DNA of 64,000 bases, from positions 26,443,619 through 26,507,618 of the forward strand of contig CM055830.1 of NCBI GenBank assembly GCA_029582265.1, given 5' to 3'. Source of the DNA: Zoroaster sp. YZ-2022. Lineage: Eukaryota > Echinodermata > Asteroidea > Forcipulatida > Zoroasteridae. The position numbers and the translations under genes are program-made. Within the stretch, counting starts at the first letter, position 1; each line of letters begins with the position of its first letter. The notes under the pieces were generated by a model, which worked only from the letters and a program-made list of their open reading frames with translations, did no database searches and was not told where the DNA came from. Positions 34,981 through 45,459 of this stretch are shown piece after piece.

Positions 34981-35224
34981 TATGTACATAACACACATAC
35001 ATTGTACAGGACACGTACATGTACATCTATCCAACGAGTGGTCATTGTCTGTATTTACATATATGTACATAACACATATACATTGTACAGGACACGTACA
35101 TGTACATCTATCCAACGAGTGGTCATTGTCTGTATTTACATATATGTACATAACACACATACATTGTACAGGACACGTACATGTACATCTATCCAACGAG
35201 TGGTCATTGTCTGTATTTACATAA
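34981..35224 (+). repeat. 81-bp minisatellite, 3 copies
   Basis: TATGTACATAACACA(C/T)ATAC starts copies at 34,981, 35,062 and 35,143, each ending in GGTCATTGTCTGTATTTACA. Unit A has one copy (about 4,568-4,650). Because 81 is a multiple of 3, reading frames stay open on both strands and mimic a repetitive protein. Confidence 0.92.
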
Positions 35225-35439
35225 TTATATATGTACATACAGTGTGTATACATAATGGATTCATGCACTGTGCAAAATTACGCGACCAAACCGTTCCGAT
35301 GCGACTTGGTCAAGGCTATCAATTATAATTATTGTTAATCTCAATATGAGGTTTTCAAAATTAAGACCAAAATATTAAGTGTTTCCATTTATAATTATAA
35401 AAAGTAAGGTGGGTACAAATGGATAACCTTTTCAGCTCC

Positions 35440-35441
<2 letters not shown>

Positions 35442-35530
<89 letters not shown>

Positions 35531-35531
35531 T
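35442..35531 (+). repeat. (TTA)30 microsatellite
   Basis: Thirty uninterrupted TTA units. The same site in unit A (about 4,978-4,989) has four. Confidence 0.95.
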
Positions 35532-35774
35532 GTAAACAAATAATTAGGGTGGAAAACACACCTTTTTTGGCCTAAACACAAAATATAAGGCCTATAATAA
35601 CATATGTTTTATTTATTTATAATTATTTATAAATAAATGATAAAGGTAGGCGTGATTGTTAGGTGATTGTGGGTAGACGGGAAACACACATATTTATGTT
35701 TTTGAACGCCAAATAAAGCTACTATTTTTTATTATGTTTTTCCAGCATGTTTCCAGTAATGTTACTTGGTGTAC

Positions 35775-36782
35775 TTACATGTCTGTTTCACGCATTTTCA
35801 TGCTGGATGCTTTGAGACGATTAGGGTTGTTATGCCAGTGATACCACACAATGCCATCTGGGTAATAACGACCATTTAAGTAAGAGTCGTGACAGTTATT
35901 AAACCACCAGGCTCCTTCATAGCATTGTGCACAATTCCTCCCTGACCCCGCATCATTGTCATTATCCTTTGTTGAGAAGTGCATTCCCTTGTGATACCAA
36001 AGAGAGTCACCAGCAGTGCTGCTCACATCGTATTCGCCATAATTCAGTGTGTACTTCTCACCAGTGATTTGGAAATCCGTGTATTTCGTGAATGCCCTAT
36101 CGTCACTCCAATCTGTGAGATCTATGCGGAGGTCCCATGTCCCGTGTGATTTATCAGATGTCAGACTCACCAAGTTATCATTGCCTAACCAATGCTCCCC
36201 GCTTAGATCACCGAAACCAGACTTATACTCACTCCAGTCACGATAAAAGTCAATATTATTGCCGTCCTCTCTGCGCTGAAACATAATCCATCCGCCACCG
36301 TCAATGTCCATTTCACAATAGACTTTGAGACCGTCGCTGAATCCGTCTGGGTAGATCTTGTAGACACCACTTGTGCGGCAACCTGCCTCCATTAGCCCTT
36401 TACAACTTGTTCTATCAGGCAATGAGAAGAGAGGTGTATTTTCATTTTCATCGAAGTACACACTCTCTTGATCTTCAACATATGATTCAGGATACTCAGC
36501 CCTTGTGGAGTTGTTTAACTCACACAGTTTATTGCATTTATAGAAGTTAAATGACTTACAGTTCTTATCCATGTTACAGTCTCGTCCGCATATGACGTAA
36601 TAGGGTACAGTTTTCTTGGCATACGTGAAGTTTTTGAGTGCTCGGTTATCTGCGGGGAGATATTCGTTTGCAAGCCCACCACATTGACTTCCCAAGCTTA
36701 CCGCTTGTGATATCAGTGGTATTATAAACACGAACATCATTTTGAAATGGAGTACGCACATCAAGAGTACTTCCTGCGTCAT
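35775..36782 (-). CDS. Secreted PAN-like + fibrinogen C-terminal domain (FReD) protein, copy C
   Basis: 335 residues in one exon, closely related to copy B. The ATG at 36,782 is chosen because no ATG lies further upstream in frame and it begins the signal peptide (MMFVFIIPLISQAVSL). A PAN/apple-like N domain (Cys34, 65, 69, 75, 83, 87) precedes the fibrinogen C domain: SGVYKIYPDG, VYCEMDIDGGGW, GEHWLGND, the calcium motif STKDNDND, NCAQCYEGAWWFNNCH with the usual 12-residue spacing between the two late cysteines plus one extra Cys, and SSMKMRE. Compared with B it lacks six residues before the FReD start and seven near the C terminus (QYRDEKG in B), so the paralogs carry different small deletions. 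Expected role: extracellular carbohydrate or acetyl-group recognition, inferred from the family. A TATA-like box lies at 36,833-36,840 and AATAAA at 35,728-35,733 on the minus strand. The stop again overlaps GTAAGTA. Confidence 0.9.
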   Translation of the reverse strand: MTQEVLLMCVLHFKMMFVFIIPLISQAVSLGSQCGGLANEYLPADNRALKNFTYAKKTVPYYVICGRDCNMDKNCKSFNFYKCNKLCELNNSTRAEYPESYVEDQESVYFDENENTPLFSLPDRTSCKGLMEAGCRTSGVYKIYPDGFSDGLKVYCEMDIDGGGWIMFQRREDGNNIDFYRDWSEYKSGFGDLSGEHWLGNDNLVSLTSDKSHGTWDLRIDLTDWSDDRAFTKYTDFQITGEKYTLNYGEYDVSSTAGDSLWYHKGMHFSTKDNDNDAGSGRNCAQCYEGAWWFNNCHDSYLNGRYYPDGIVWYHWHNNPNRLKASSMKMRETDM

Positions 36783-36832
36783 CTTAAATGTATTGTTTGT
36801 ATATGGGTTAAAACGTTTCAATGTAAATCCAA

Positions 36833-36840
36833 TTATATAA
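36833..36840 (-). promoter_or_regulatory. TATA-like box of FReD copy C
   Basis: TTATATAA on the minus strand, 50 bp upstream of the ATG, inside the upstream block conserved with copy B. Confidence 0.5.
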
Positions 36841-37081
36841 GTAGAACTATCGGTTTTTATTCAATCAAGTATTTCGGTATCATCGGTCGACCAACTGTTT
36901 GATTGAAACACAACTATACTGCACACGGCGCAATGTAGAAATGTCACACAGTTTCGACCGATGAGTGTTTATATTGAATGTTTGTGAACCAAAGGATTGC
37001 ATGCGTGAAGCACTGATTGGTCAAAGTGAAGTCACTGCTGAATGGTGATTTACATGTATCACCTGATTGGTTGACAGAAAC

Positions 37082-37559
37082 TTGATTAGGCTCAGCTTTA
37101 TCTGTTTTTGTTTCCTCACAAATTGAATAAAATAGAAAAAAATATAAATTTTGCCTTAATGAATTAATGCCTATATGAATTTGTTTAGCACATAAAATGT
37201 TTGTATGGGTGATTTTACCGAAATATTTATGAAATAAATTAAATGGCCTAGTCCCGGCCTCCCCAATGCAGCTAACGCAATTCATCAACAGTATCAGTCT
37301 ATCGCCTAATTTGCATATCCAATATTTTTGTATATTGAAACCCTCCCCTCCAAGGCCGAGAGAACAGTGGGTACGAGGTATGCATAAACTACAGGAACAT
37401 CCTGGGGACGCTGTTGTCGTTCATCATACTAAACACTATTCAGCCCAACTTTCACGTACGTGACCAATTCAAAACTTGATGAATACTATGGCATTATTCG
37501 TTTTGTTTTCATTTAAGTTTATTACTTGGTGACCCCCCAAAATAGCAATTCTAATTTAT
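37082..37559. other. No recognised feature; edge of duplication
   Basis: Homology to unit B ends at the left border. No gene is seen before the repeat array begins. Confidence 0.4.
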
Positions 37560-37760
37560 TTCTCTTTAGAATGCCAGGAGTGTTCAATGATTGTATAGGT
37601 GTATTAGCTGAAGACAGTGTGAATCCAGGCTGTAGGGTAAATGAAAGGGGGAAACATGGTACAAAATGAGCTGGAGGGATTGAATACAAACATGTATCCA
37701 CCAATGGTAACACAGTGGTGACATACTGCCTAAAAGTAGGGTCAATTTAAAGCCAAGTGA
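37560..37760 (+). repeat. Exon-like module P, first copy
   Basis: TTATTTCTCTTTAG (acceptor-like) precedes a short open stretch reading MPGVFNDCIGVLAED and SVNPGC, followed by GGTAAATG (donor-like). Related copies lie at 38,385 and 39,595. The surrounding sequence also repeats (ACACTGCC- or ACTGCC-type blocks). Confidence 0.4.
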
Positions 37761-37984
37761 TAAATGGGCCTCCTTGATCTGATAACTTGCCCCCTGGCTC
37801 CACCAATGTGCCAACTAATGCACGACATGAAGCCACGAATAAACGCACTAAATGTGCCTTTAAAGAGGATCTGATGAGGGGATGAGGTTAGTGGAGAAGA
37901 TTTCTTGTCACGATTGGAAGGGCACGGAGGGGGAACGAAGAAGCAGGATCCCTGACCTTCCTGTCCCCATTACACCCCCACCCC

Positions 37985-38180
37985 GCCCTACCGATCTCCC
38001 TAAGGCCACAAAGTTCAAAATTGGTGCGGTGACGCGCTTTTTTAGGGGCTAATGTTCATACCACTATGTGAAAAAGTCGTTAAAAAAACACAGCACGGCA
38101 GAAATCCAATCGATCCAGCAATTAAAAATGCCGACGCGCAGGTCTGAGGTGACGCGCGCGGAGAACAGAATCCGAAGATT
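37985..38180 (+). repeat. Module h, partial early copy
   Basis: GTGAAAAAGTCGTTAAA, CACAGCACGGCAGAAATCC and GACGCGC-GGTCTGAGG match the h modules at 45,460 and 52,655. Confidence 0.7.
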
Positions 38181-38384
38181 TGTGGGTGTTTTTTTGCCTA
38201 ATGAAGATCAAGTAATGTTTTAACCTATTAAGCTTTTAGCTCAAACCGATCCACACATTAATTTCTGAGACTGATGTAACTAAAAGGACAGCTCTTCAGA
38301 AACGTATAGTTCAAGGTTCTTTGACAATCATCATCTTTTTGACTATTAAGATTTTAAATCAAGCTTAATATTAAACTTTAATCT

Positions 38385-38765
38385 TGTCTTTTCATTTAAG
38401 ATTACCAATATTGCACAATGGCTTTCATGGGTAAATGAAAGGGGTGAATACGGCAATGAAGGGTACACTGCCAAATACGGGAAACGCCTGAATAATGAAT
38501 GGTAAAATAACATGTAGGATGATATAAAGAGGACACGCCCACCTCCCCGATCCACCAATGGTTTGAGACTCAATTGCAATCGCACGCTATTAATAACAAT
38601 AACATTCAATTACGGAATTAAAAGTCAAATTCCTAATTGACTTCAAATTCATCATTATTTGTTTTCCCCGCAGTCGGCTTGTAAAAAGACTTTCTAATTT
38701 TAGGAAGTTTTTGTTCGGTAATGTTGTTTTGATAACGATTATTATCTCACTCAAAGAGTAACCAA
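38385..38765 (+). repeat. Modules P (truncated) and d
   Basis: TTTTCATTTAAGATTACCAAT leads into a shortened P module ending GGGTAAATG. Then come GATCCACCAATGGTTTGAGAC, GCAGTCGGCTTGTAAA and GTTTTTGTTCGGTAATGTTG, the d-module landmarks seen again from 42 kb onward. Confidence 0.65.
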
Positions 38766-38990
38766 TACAGTATAATGATAATATTAATAACACTGTCAAT
38801 GAAAGATATGTCAACAATCAATTTGAATCTCTCAAACAATTGGCAACAGAACTATACACTGTAATGATAATATGAATAATACTGTCAATGAAAGATATGT
38901 CAACAATCAATTTGAATCTCTCAAACAATTGACAACAAAACTATACACTGTAATGATAATATGAATGATACTGTCAATGAAAGATATGCC
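38765..38990 (+). repeat. 89-bp tandem repeat, about 2.5 copies
   Basis: CTGTCAATGAAAGATATG recurs at 38,793, 38,882 and 38,971. The intervening sequence TCAATTTGAATCTCTCAAAC is conserved. Confidence 0.9.
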
Positions 38991-39049
38991 ATCAATACAT
39001 GTGAAGCTCATTTGATGACAGACCAATTACAGTCCAAAAAGTACAAGCT

Positions 39050-39190
39050 CCTAAGCAGGGGCGGAACCAAGGTGGTTGAAAAGGGGGGAAACTTCCAATA
39101 AGGTGATCACGTATAAATTTTAACCAAAATGATGAATGAGTCTTGGTCTCTTTGCCTGCCTCCAATTAATTTGGCCCCCAAAACGGTTAA
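39050..39190 (+). repeat. Module e, early diverged copy
   Basis: AGCAGGGGCGGAACCAAGG, GGTGATCACGTATAAA and TCTCTTTGCCTGCCTCC match the e modules at 45,180, 47,336 and 50,830. Confidence 0.6.
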
Positions 39191-39594
39191 TTTTTCAGCT
39201 CACAAAATTATTATTGAGAACAGTGTCATAGTTTATTTTATTCTTACAGAAATTTGATAAGCCAACAAATTTTAGTTCAATAAAAATAACATTTGTCAAA
39301 TTTTACTAAAAGGATAGCTCTTCAGAAAGAAAGATTTCAAGGATGTTTGACTGTCAATTTACATGGTAAATGAACGGTGAGAACACGACACAAAAGAACA
39401 CACTGCCACTAAACGATGGACACACATAGTTTTGATAATAAACATAAGGTTTATTTAGCCCTAAACATATCTCACGATATGCAAAAACGTTAACTCTATC
39501 ACCGTGATAGTTTATTTATTATCAAAACAGTTTACATCAAGCATTATATAAAATTCTGATCAAACGTATTTTGTTTTTCTTTTCTTTTAAGATT

Positions 39595-39944
39595 ACCAAT
39601 AGTTTACAATGAATGTAATGATGTATTCACTGGAGGCAGGGAGAATCCAGGTTTCAGTGTATTTACCAATAGTTTACAGTGAATGTAATGATGTATTCAC
39701 TGGAGGCAGGGAGAATCCAGGTTTCAGTGTATTTACCAATAGTTTACAGTGAATGTAATGATGTATTCACTGGAGGCAGGGAGAATCCAGGTTTCAGTGT
39801 ATTTACGAATAGTTTACAGTGAATGTAATGATGTATTCACTGGAGGCAGGGAGAATCCAGGTTTCAGTGTATTTACCAATAGTTTACAGTGAATGTAATG
39901 ATCTATTAACTGGAAGCAGGGAGAATCTAGGCTGCATGGTAAAT
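39595..39944 (+). repeat. 70-bp minisatellite, 5 copies, from module P
   Basis: ACCAATAG (ACGAATAG once) starts at 39,595, 39,665, 39,735, 39,805 and 39,875; each copy contains GAATGTAATGAT and GCAGGGAGAATC. The first copy follows TTTTCTTTTCTTTTAAG (acceptor-like). Only the last keeps the CATGGTAAAT end seen in the other P modules. The 70-bp period shifts frame by one each time, so the array is not coding as a whole. Confidence 0.93.
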
Positions 39945-40139
39945 ATACGGTGAGAACACAACACAAAAGAACACACTGCCATTATTAAACGATGGACACA
40001 CATAGAAAATGTATGGTAACAGAACTTGTATGATGATATCAAGGGGAAACCTCTCCTTCCCCCTGCCCCCTCCCCAACCACCACATCCCCTCCCCAATAC
40101 ATCAAATGGTTTGAGACGCAATAGAAATGGCTCATTAAT

Positions 40140-40360
40140 TAAGTATTTCCATCCGCAAAGTCGGCTTGTAAATAATATATGGAGAGGTTTCAGCTCTTAC
40201 TGAGAACAGACTATTGAATTTTAAGCGGTTTTTGTTCGGTATTGTTGTGCTTGTAACGAGTATTATCTCATCCGTATAATGATAATATTAATAACACTGT
40301 CAACGAAAGATATGAAATCAATAAAGTCTTTTTGACGACAGGCCAATTGTAGTGTTTCGT
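40140..40360 (+). repeat. Module d, early copy
   Basis: AAGTCGGCTTGTAAATAATA, GAGAGGTTTCAGCTC, AACAGACTATTGAATTTTAA and GTTTTTGTTCGGTATTG are the same series as in later d modules. Confidence 0.75.
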
Positions 40361-40559
40361 TAATTGGTCCACATGCAGTCGGCTTGTATTATGCCTTATT
40401 TTTCTTAACACTTAACATTTTAGAATAATTAATTTTATCGAAAATAATGCCGAATATGACGAAATTTATTTCTACTTCTAGAATGCGTATGAATAGAAAT
40501 GCAGCACACGCTCTTGTTATTTGACCTGTAGCAGACTATAACTCCAAACTCCATTGGAT

Positions 40560-41060
40560 ACGAGCACCTAAGTTAAATATCCAAGATGTGTGGATATTAT
40601 TAGTCCATTATCCAGGTAATACTTCGGTACCATCTGGAGGGACGAATTCATTTATGTTTTCTTTTTACGGAAAAATATGAAAATTCCAAACAAATATGAC
40701 AGACTTGCTGAAACGGTAGCTTTGTACTCGTTTTTTAAGCAAAATTTAAACGCTAAGCCTTATCCAATAAAACACTGTTACGACTGTTTGAGGATTCCTT
40801 CCAAAGGTAGCCTCAAAAGATCCCATCTTATTACACGTGGTACAATAATTAAAGATAAACAGCAACATAAAACAACCGTTGTATGTTTTATGTCAATACA
40901 ATGCACCAGCGAAATAAGAATTAACGCAGAAAATACGTCTTTGCGAAGCAAACGCCAAAGTTTCACAAGTATCGATTATATTTTAGGAAATATTTGTTTT
41001 GGGTTTGTGTTTTGGAACTTAAAGGTAAGATTTAGGGCCAGTTTTTCCACATCGTCAAAT
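40560..41060 (+). repeat. Modules a/b, copy 1
   Basis: A shortened module a has the hairpin arms AATATCCA (40,576-40,583) and TGGATATT (40,591-40,598), then GGTACCATCTGGAGGGAC. Module b follows with ACAACCGTTGTA, ATGTCAATACAATGCACC and GAAACTT-type end sequence. Read on the plus strand the frame from 40,677 is open for 142 codons and shares KQQHKTTVV and MSIQCT with other copies. No known domain is seen. Confidence 0.75.
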
Positions 41061-41980
41061 TCACCCTTTCCCCGTGTGAATCTGACATATGACAGACTTG
41101 TATAAGGGGTCACTCTATGTTGAAAGTTTGACCTTTTCAATGACGTCATTGACACAAAAATAAATGATATTTAACACATGCTTAAAACGTGAAATATAAC
41201 CAAAAACGTGAAATATAATTACATATTTTTTTGTATTTGGTTAATCATCACAAAACAAAAGGAAACATAATCTGTTGTCTTAGGGAGAATTCAGGACGGT
41301 GCAGGCGGTACATACACGAAGGAGCGGGTGGCACACCCAGATGTTCATTCTGAGGTAAAAGAATACTTTGGACACATTGTTTATCTTCCAAGTCTATATC
41401 CCCTTTTGAATTAATCAAATTTTTGTTTTAATTTTGGGTGAAATTAATACCCTTGCATAAAACCTTCAAAACAATATTTAGGGGTTACAAAAGACGGTCC
41501 TAAATAAGGGCGTTATGTATCAAAACGCTAAAATATCATCATTTAATCCATTAAAACAAGTTTATATTATAAAACTATGAAATATGTACCTCACAAACAG
41601 AATTTAAAGAGAAAAATGTCCATTGCTTCATTGATGACTACTCCGGTCGTTAGTTCTTTTGTTGAAATCATACACACCATGATGTACAACGGCCGTTTGA
41701 TATAAGCCATTTAGCTTAATTATTTTGCTGCAGTGAAAAGCGGAACCGTTTTAGGCTACTTCCGTTATAGCCATCATTAAACAGTCGTATGAGTGGTTTA
41801 CTGAACGAGGTTAAACTTTTTCAAATTAAACAGCGACAATCGTTTGAAAACTAACAATAAGCTAGCGTTTCAGTAGGGCTGTCATACCTTGTGTAATTAA
41901 TAGATGTTTTGCAAGCAGAAAACATATGACAGATTTAGTCCCTCCTGATAGTCCCAGCATATTATTTTTCAATCGCTGGC
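41061..41980. other. No recognised feature
   Basis: AT-rich, with a duplicated AACGTGAAATATAA at about 41,188 and 41,207. No gene is seen. Confidence 0.4.
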
Positions 41981-42060
41981 TCATGGACTCTCTGTATTCT
42001 CAATGCTTTCGAGTGTATGTGACGTCTTAACATCTTGACCACCGAGCTTGTCCGATGGCG
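41981..42060 (-). mobile_element. SINE2 head fragment (A box)
   Basis: On the minus strand AAGCTCGGTGGTCAAGATG is a good tRNA A box, followed by TTAAGACGTC and then the body CGAAAGCATTGAGAATACAG. The B-box part is deleted. It shares TTAAGACGTC with the copy at 45,000. Confidence 0.6.
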
Positions 42061-42134
42061 ATTGGCCGGCTAGAATCCCATAGCAGCAGGTACCGCGAGA
42101 TGTGTATATTAATTAACTCTTACATCGGGTGATA

Positions 42135-42260
42135 ATTTGATTTTACCCTTACACTGACGTATGTATGAAGCACTTTGCTCAGTGTTTTCAGTGCAGGAGG
42201 TCGTGGGTTCGAATCCCACCCCAATCGCCTTTGGATTTTTTCACGGACACTCGTCACACG
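42135..42260. mobile_element. SINE2 rearranged copy (B box and tail)
   Basis: The left part is the SINE2 tail in minus orientation (TACACTGACGTATGTATGAAG). The right part is the tRNA-like head in plus orientation: GTCGTGGGTTCGAATCCCAC (B box and T arm) then AATCGCC and a T-rich CACGGACACTCG body. The two parts face each other, so this is a rearranged or nested pair, not a tRNA gene: there is no matching 5' half. Confidence 0.65.
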
Positions 42261-42720
42261 GCATAAAGGGGCACGCTGTCATAAAAGTGGGAAACGCATT
42301 TTACAAAGTCGTTAAATTACATAAAATGCCCCCTTGACCCCGCCCCCTTTCGATCCGCTAATGGTTTAAGACGCAATTGCAATCGCGTGTTGAATTTGAA
42401 TTTCAATAACATTCAATTACTGAATTAAAAGTCAAAGTCCTGGACTTGAAATGGCTCATTAAGTGTTTCCACCCGCAGCCGGCTTGTAAAATAATATATG
42501 AGAGGTTTCAACTCTTACTGAGAACAGACTATTGAGGTTATTATCTCACACAAAATGACAATAAAACTACCGAATATAATCATTTGTCAACCGTAGAGAT
42601 ATGAAATCAATAAATTTGAAGTTTTTTTGATGACAGACCAATTCAGTGTTTCGGCAGTCGGCTTGTAAATAATATATAGAGAGGTTTCAGTTCTTTTTGA
42701 TGACAGACCAATTTAGATGA
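42240..42720 (+). repeat. Module d, copy 1
   Basis: CCCCTTGACCCCGCCCCCTT, AATGGTTTAAGACGCAATTG, GCCGGCTTGTAAAATAATA and TACCGAATATAATCATTTG. The last part is duplicated at 42,655-42,700. Confidence 0.8.
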
Positions 42721-42824
42721 TGAATTGACACTTGTCGTCTTTGCCTGCCTCCTTTATCCGTTATAACTTCCCCCTTTGTATAGTTCCCCGATCTGCCAAT
42801 GTACTTAATTATTTTCATGATCAT

Positions 42825-44790
42825 ATTGATCACTTTAATTTTATCTTTTGAATTATATTGTAATTCTCAGGGCCATATTTTGTGAACAGGTTACTGTGAT
42901 AAAAGATCAGAAATAAATAAATAAATCCTGTGAAGCGGCAGCCCGGGAATCACTAGAAGAGGATTCGATATTTGTTATGATACAATTTCACACAATTTTC
43001 AATAGAAAAACAGAATATGTACAGGTATAAATATGTATAAATACCTGTACATATTCTGTTGGTGTCTGTATTGTACATACAGGCAATATCAAAATAATAT
43101 CAACGAGTAGTCTTGGCACAAGCATCACTATCCTACTCTCTGTAATGTCACTGATGGAGGTGCAAGGGATTATCAACATAATTATTCTATTAAAGACTAG
43201 TCTTGGTTTAAGTCTGGTTTGTTTTGCTCATATATAACATTCAGATTAGACTTAATTAAACCTGACTTGTAAATGTCGTCTGTATTGTTCAGAATAGACT
43301 TCTCAAACTGACATATTTCGTTTGCACGCGTCATCATTACATCATCAATATAGGCATGTGTTATTTATCAATACTAACAACGTCCGATCGCGACGAGACT
43401 TAAGAAGTATGAAATACGAATATTTGTAGGGCTAATTCAGAAGTTACATAATTATTACGTCATAAGGTGCCAAATTACATATTTATAACATTTTACTTAA
43501 AAACCTTACGTTTCACGTTTTTGATGTGTTAATGAACATGTCATTTACATTCATACCTCTAAAAAAAAATGCTGTCAAGAAAACTCAGAACAGCTCTGAG
43601 GTCTGTTCAAAAAGAAAAACTTGTCTAGTTTTATGTGTTACCTTGTCCACAATAAAAAAAAATAAACACCTTTATAATTATACAAATACACGTGCATACA
43701 CATGTGAGTATATTCGAGCGAGGTCGCCAGTGTTCCCGGCACGGTGTCCGGACTGGCTCTTGCCGCGCTGGCATGGTGAGAAAACGCTGGTGTTCAATTT
43801 GAAATAAAGAACATTTTTGTTAACTACATGTATGCTAGCCATCAGCACCAGATCAAGAAATAAATTTGCAGAAAAGCGTCTTTCTAATGACATGAGATCA
43901 ACGTTTATTTCAACAAGAAATTAATTAACATTTAATTTATTAATGCAAAAACTAAATTATTAAGAGGGATATCAAAATCAACAAATTTAATACATTTTCC
44001 ACAGGGGGGAATTTTACAGACTGTAGCCAGTGTACGTAAACGGCTTCGGCGACGGATGCCGCGCTGGCAGGCTGAGAAAACACCGATGTTCAATTTGAAA
44101 CGATATGTAACAATCAGTACCAGATCATCAGCAGAAAAATGATTATTTAGAAACATTTATTTCATGCCAACTTCATAAAGAAATAAATTTACATTATTTG
44201 TTCCAATTCATCTATTAAGACAGATGCAACAAATCTATAAGCTGTAAATTAATTAACACAAAATAAACAAAATAAGCAACTAAACAAAACAAATTAAATA
44301 ATGTTAACATGTAAGGAAAATGAGGAAGCAAAGCTTTTGTACTCTTCCCAAACACAAACAAAACACAATTACCTGGAGATATATACAAGACAAAGACAAG
44401 TCAAGCAAAAACACGAGTAAGACTGGATGTAGCTTTAGACTGGATGTAAAATCAGGTTATCTACATATAAGATTCTAAAATACTACTTTTAAGTTTTTGC
44501 CCAAAAGATGTCGGGGAAACAGCTTGTCTTAAGTCTGAACAAAACACGACTCTGTAATAGGCTATTTTTTGAGTGAGTTGTCTTACTAAAATTAACATAA
44601 AATTACCATTTGATGAACTACGAGTCTCATAGGCGTGAACAGAAGCAATTAATGTAAACCAAGATTGAAAACTAGCAGGCAGTAAGTTATTAATATATTT
44701 CAACCTAAATTTCCCAAAATTAAGATAATAGATGTTTCTCAGTTTCAAAAGTTTGAGATTTTCAAATAAAGGATTTTCAAAATAAAAGAT
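42825..44790 (+). repeat. Dispersed duplication Y
   Basis: Collinear with X (22,548-26,295) without the solo LTR, and with Z (59,232-60,390). It starts with a non-LTR 3' end with (AAAT)n tail at 42,911-42,926. Relative to Z it has lost about 50 bp around 44,052. No gene is recognised. Confidence 0.82.
43009..43060. other. Perfect 20-bp-stem hairpin
   Basis: Arms 43,009-43,028 (AACAGAATATGTACAGGTAT) and 43,041-43,060 are perfect reverse complements around a 12-nt loop. The corresponding site in copy X is where the solo LTR inserted. Confidence 0.92.
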
Positions 44791-44994
44791 CACGAAACCC
44801 AACCTTGTTTACAATGCGAACTGCTCGTTTCTGTAGAAACCCTAACAAAATGCAGTGGGTTTACCCCAAGTAAATATTGCATAATTCAAATCAGGTGTTA
44901 GAAGAACTGTTTTCGGCAAAAAGAGTTTCAATCGTCTCATAATACAAACATTTTTTAGAAATCTTACTAGACAATATATTAAACATTGATTTAA

Positions 44995-45128
44995 TTTTGC
45001 CCTACACCGACGTGTGTATAGCACTGCATACTCATTGCTTTCCAAGTGTCTGTAAAAAAAAACATAAGCGACTCGGGTGGGAATCGAACCCACGACCTCA
45101 TGCTGACTATTACAGACGTCTTAACATC
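44995..45128 (-). mobile_element. SINE2 copy (tRNA-derived)
   Basis: Minus strand: AAGATGTTAAGACGTCTG, GTCAGCATGAGGTCGTGG, GTTCGATTCCCACCC (B box), GAGTCGC, a T run, ACAGACACTTGG and GTATGCAGTGC, ending TCGGTGTAGGGCAAAATT. The A-box half is truncated. Confidence 0.75.
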
Positions 45129-45179
45129 TTTTAATTGAAACATAAACTAAAGACTCAATCAATCAATCAATTTGTTTTT

Positions 45180-45420
45180 GATGACAGACTAATATTATCT
45201 TTAACAGTCCAAACGGTACACGCACATTTTATAAGCAGGGATGGATCCAGGGTAGCTGAAATGAAAATGAGACATCGTATAGCAAAAAGGGGTGAAACTG
45301 CCTAAAAGAGGTCCACGTATATAAAGTATAGGGTAAATTTATTGCAAGGTGATGAATGGACACTTGTCCTCTTTGCCTGCCTCCTTTATCCGCTAATCTT
45401 CCCCCTTGGTTTGGTTTGGT
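45180..45420 (+). repeat. Module e, copy 1
   Basis: GATGACAGACTAATATTATC, AAGCAGGGATGGATCCAGGG, AAAAAGGGGTGAAACTGCC and CTCTTTGCCTGCCTCCTTTA. Confidence 0.85.
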
Positions 45421-45459
45421 TTTGTAATTTGTGTTATCATAGAGGCATCTTGACAGCTA

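Larger units (their letters stand above)
29899..37081 (+). repeat. Segmental duplication unit C (complete, carries FReD gene)
   Basis: Collinear with unit A (1-5,240), and its right part with unit B (6,190-9,586). Compared with unit A it has an extra stretch at about 30,640-31,240 that duplicates 28,126-28,530, an extra piece of about 75 bp near 33,670-33,745, a three-copy 81-bp minisatellite and a large (TTA)n expansion. Confidence 0.88.

Noticed and set aside
34891..35328. 145-codon frame with three repeats
   Set aside because: Created by the 81-bp minisatellite; the same region in unit A is not conserved as protein.
39595..39944. CRISPR-like array or repetitive protein
   Set aside because: 70-bp units are contiguous without spacers, and the period shifts the frame each time.
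42180..42232. tRNA gene
   Set aside because: A good B box and T arm exist, but no D arm or matching acceptor strand; it fits a SINE head.
45060..45128. tRNA gene on the minus strand
   Set aside because: The A-box half is missing and the body continues as in other SINE2 copies.
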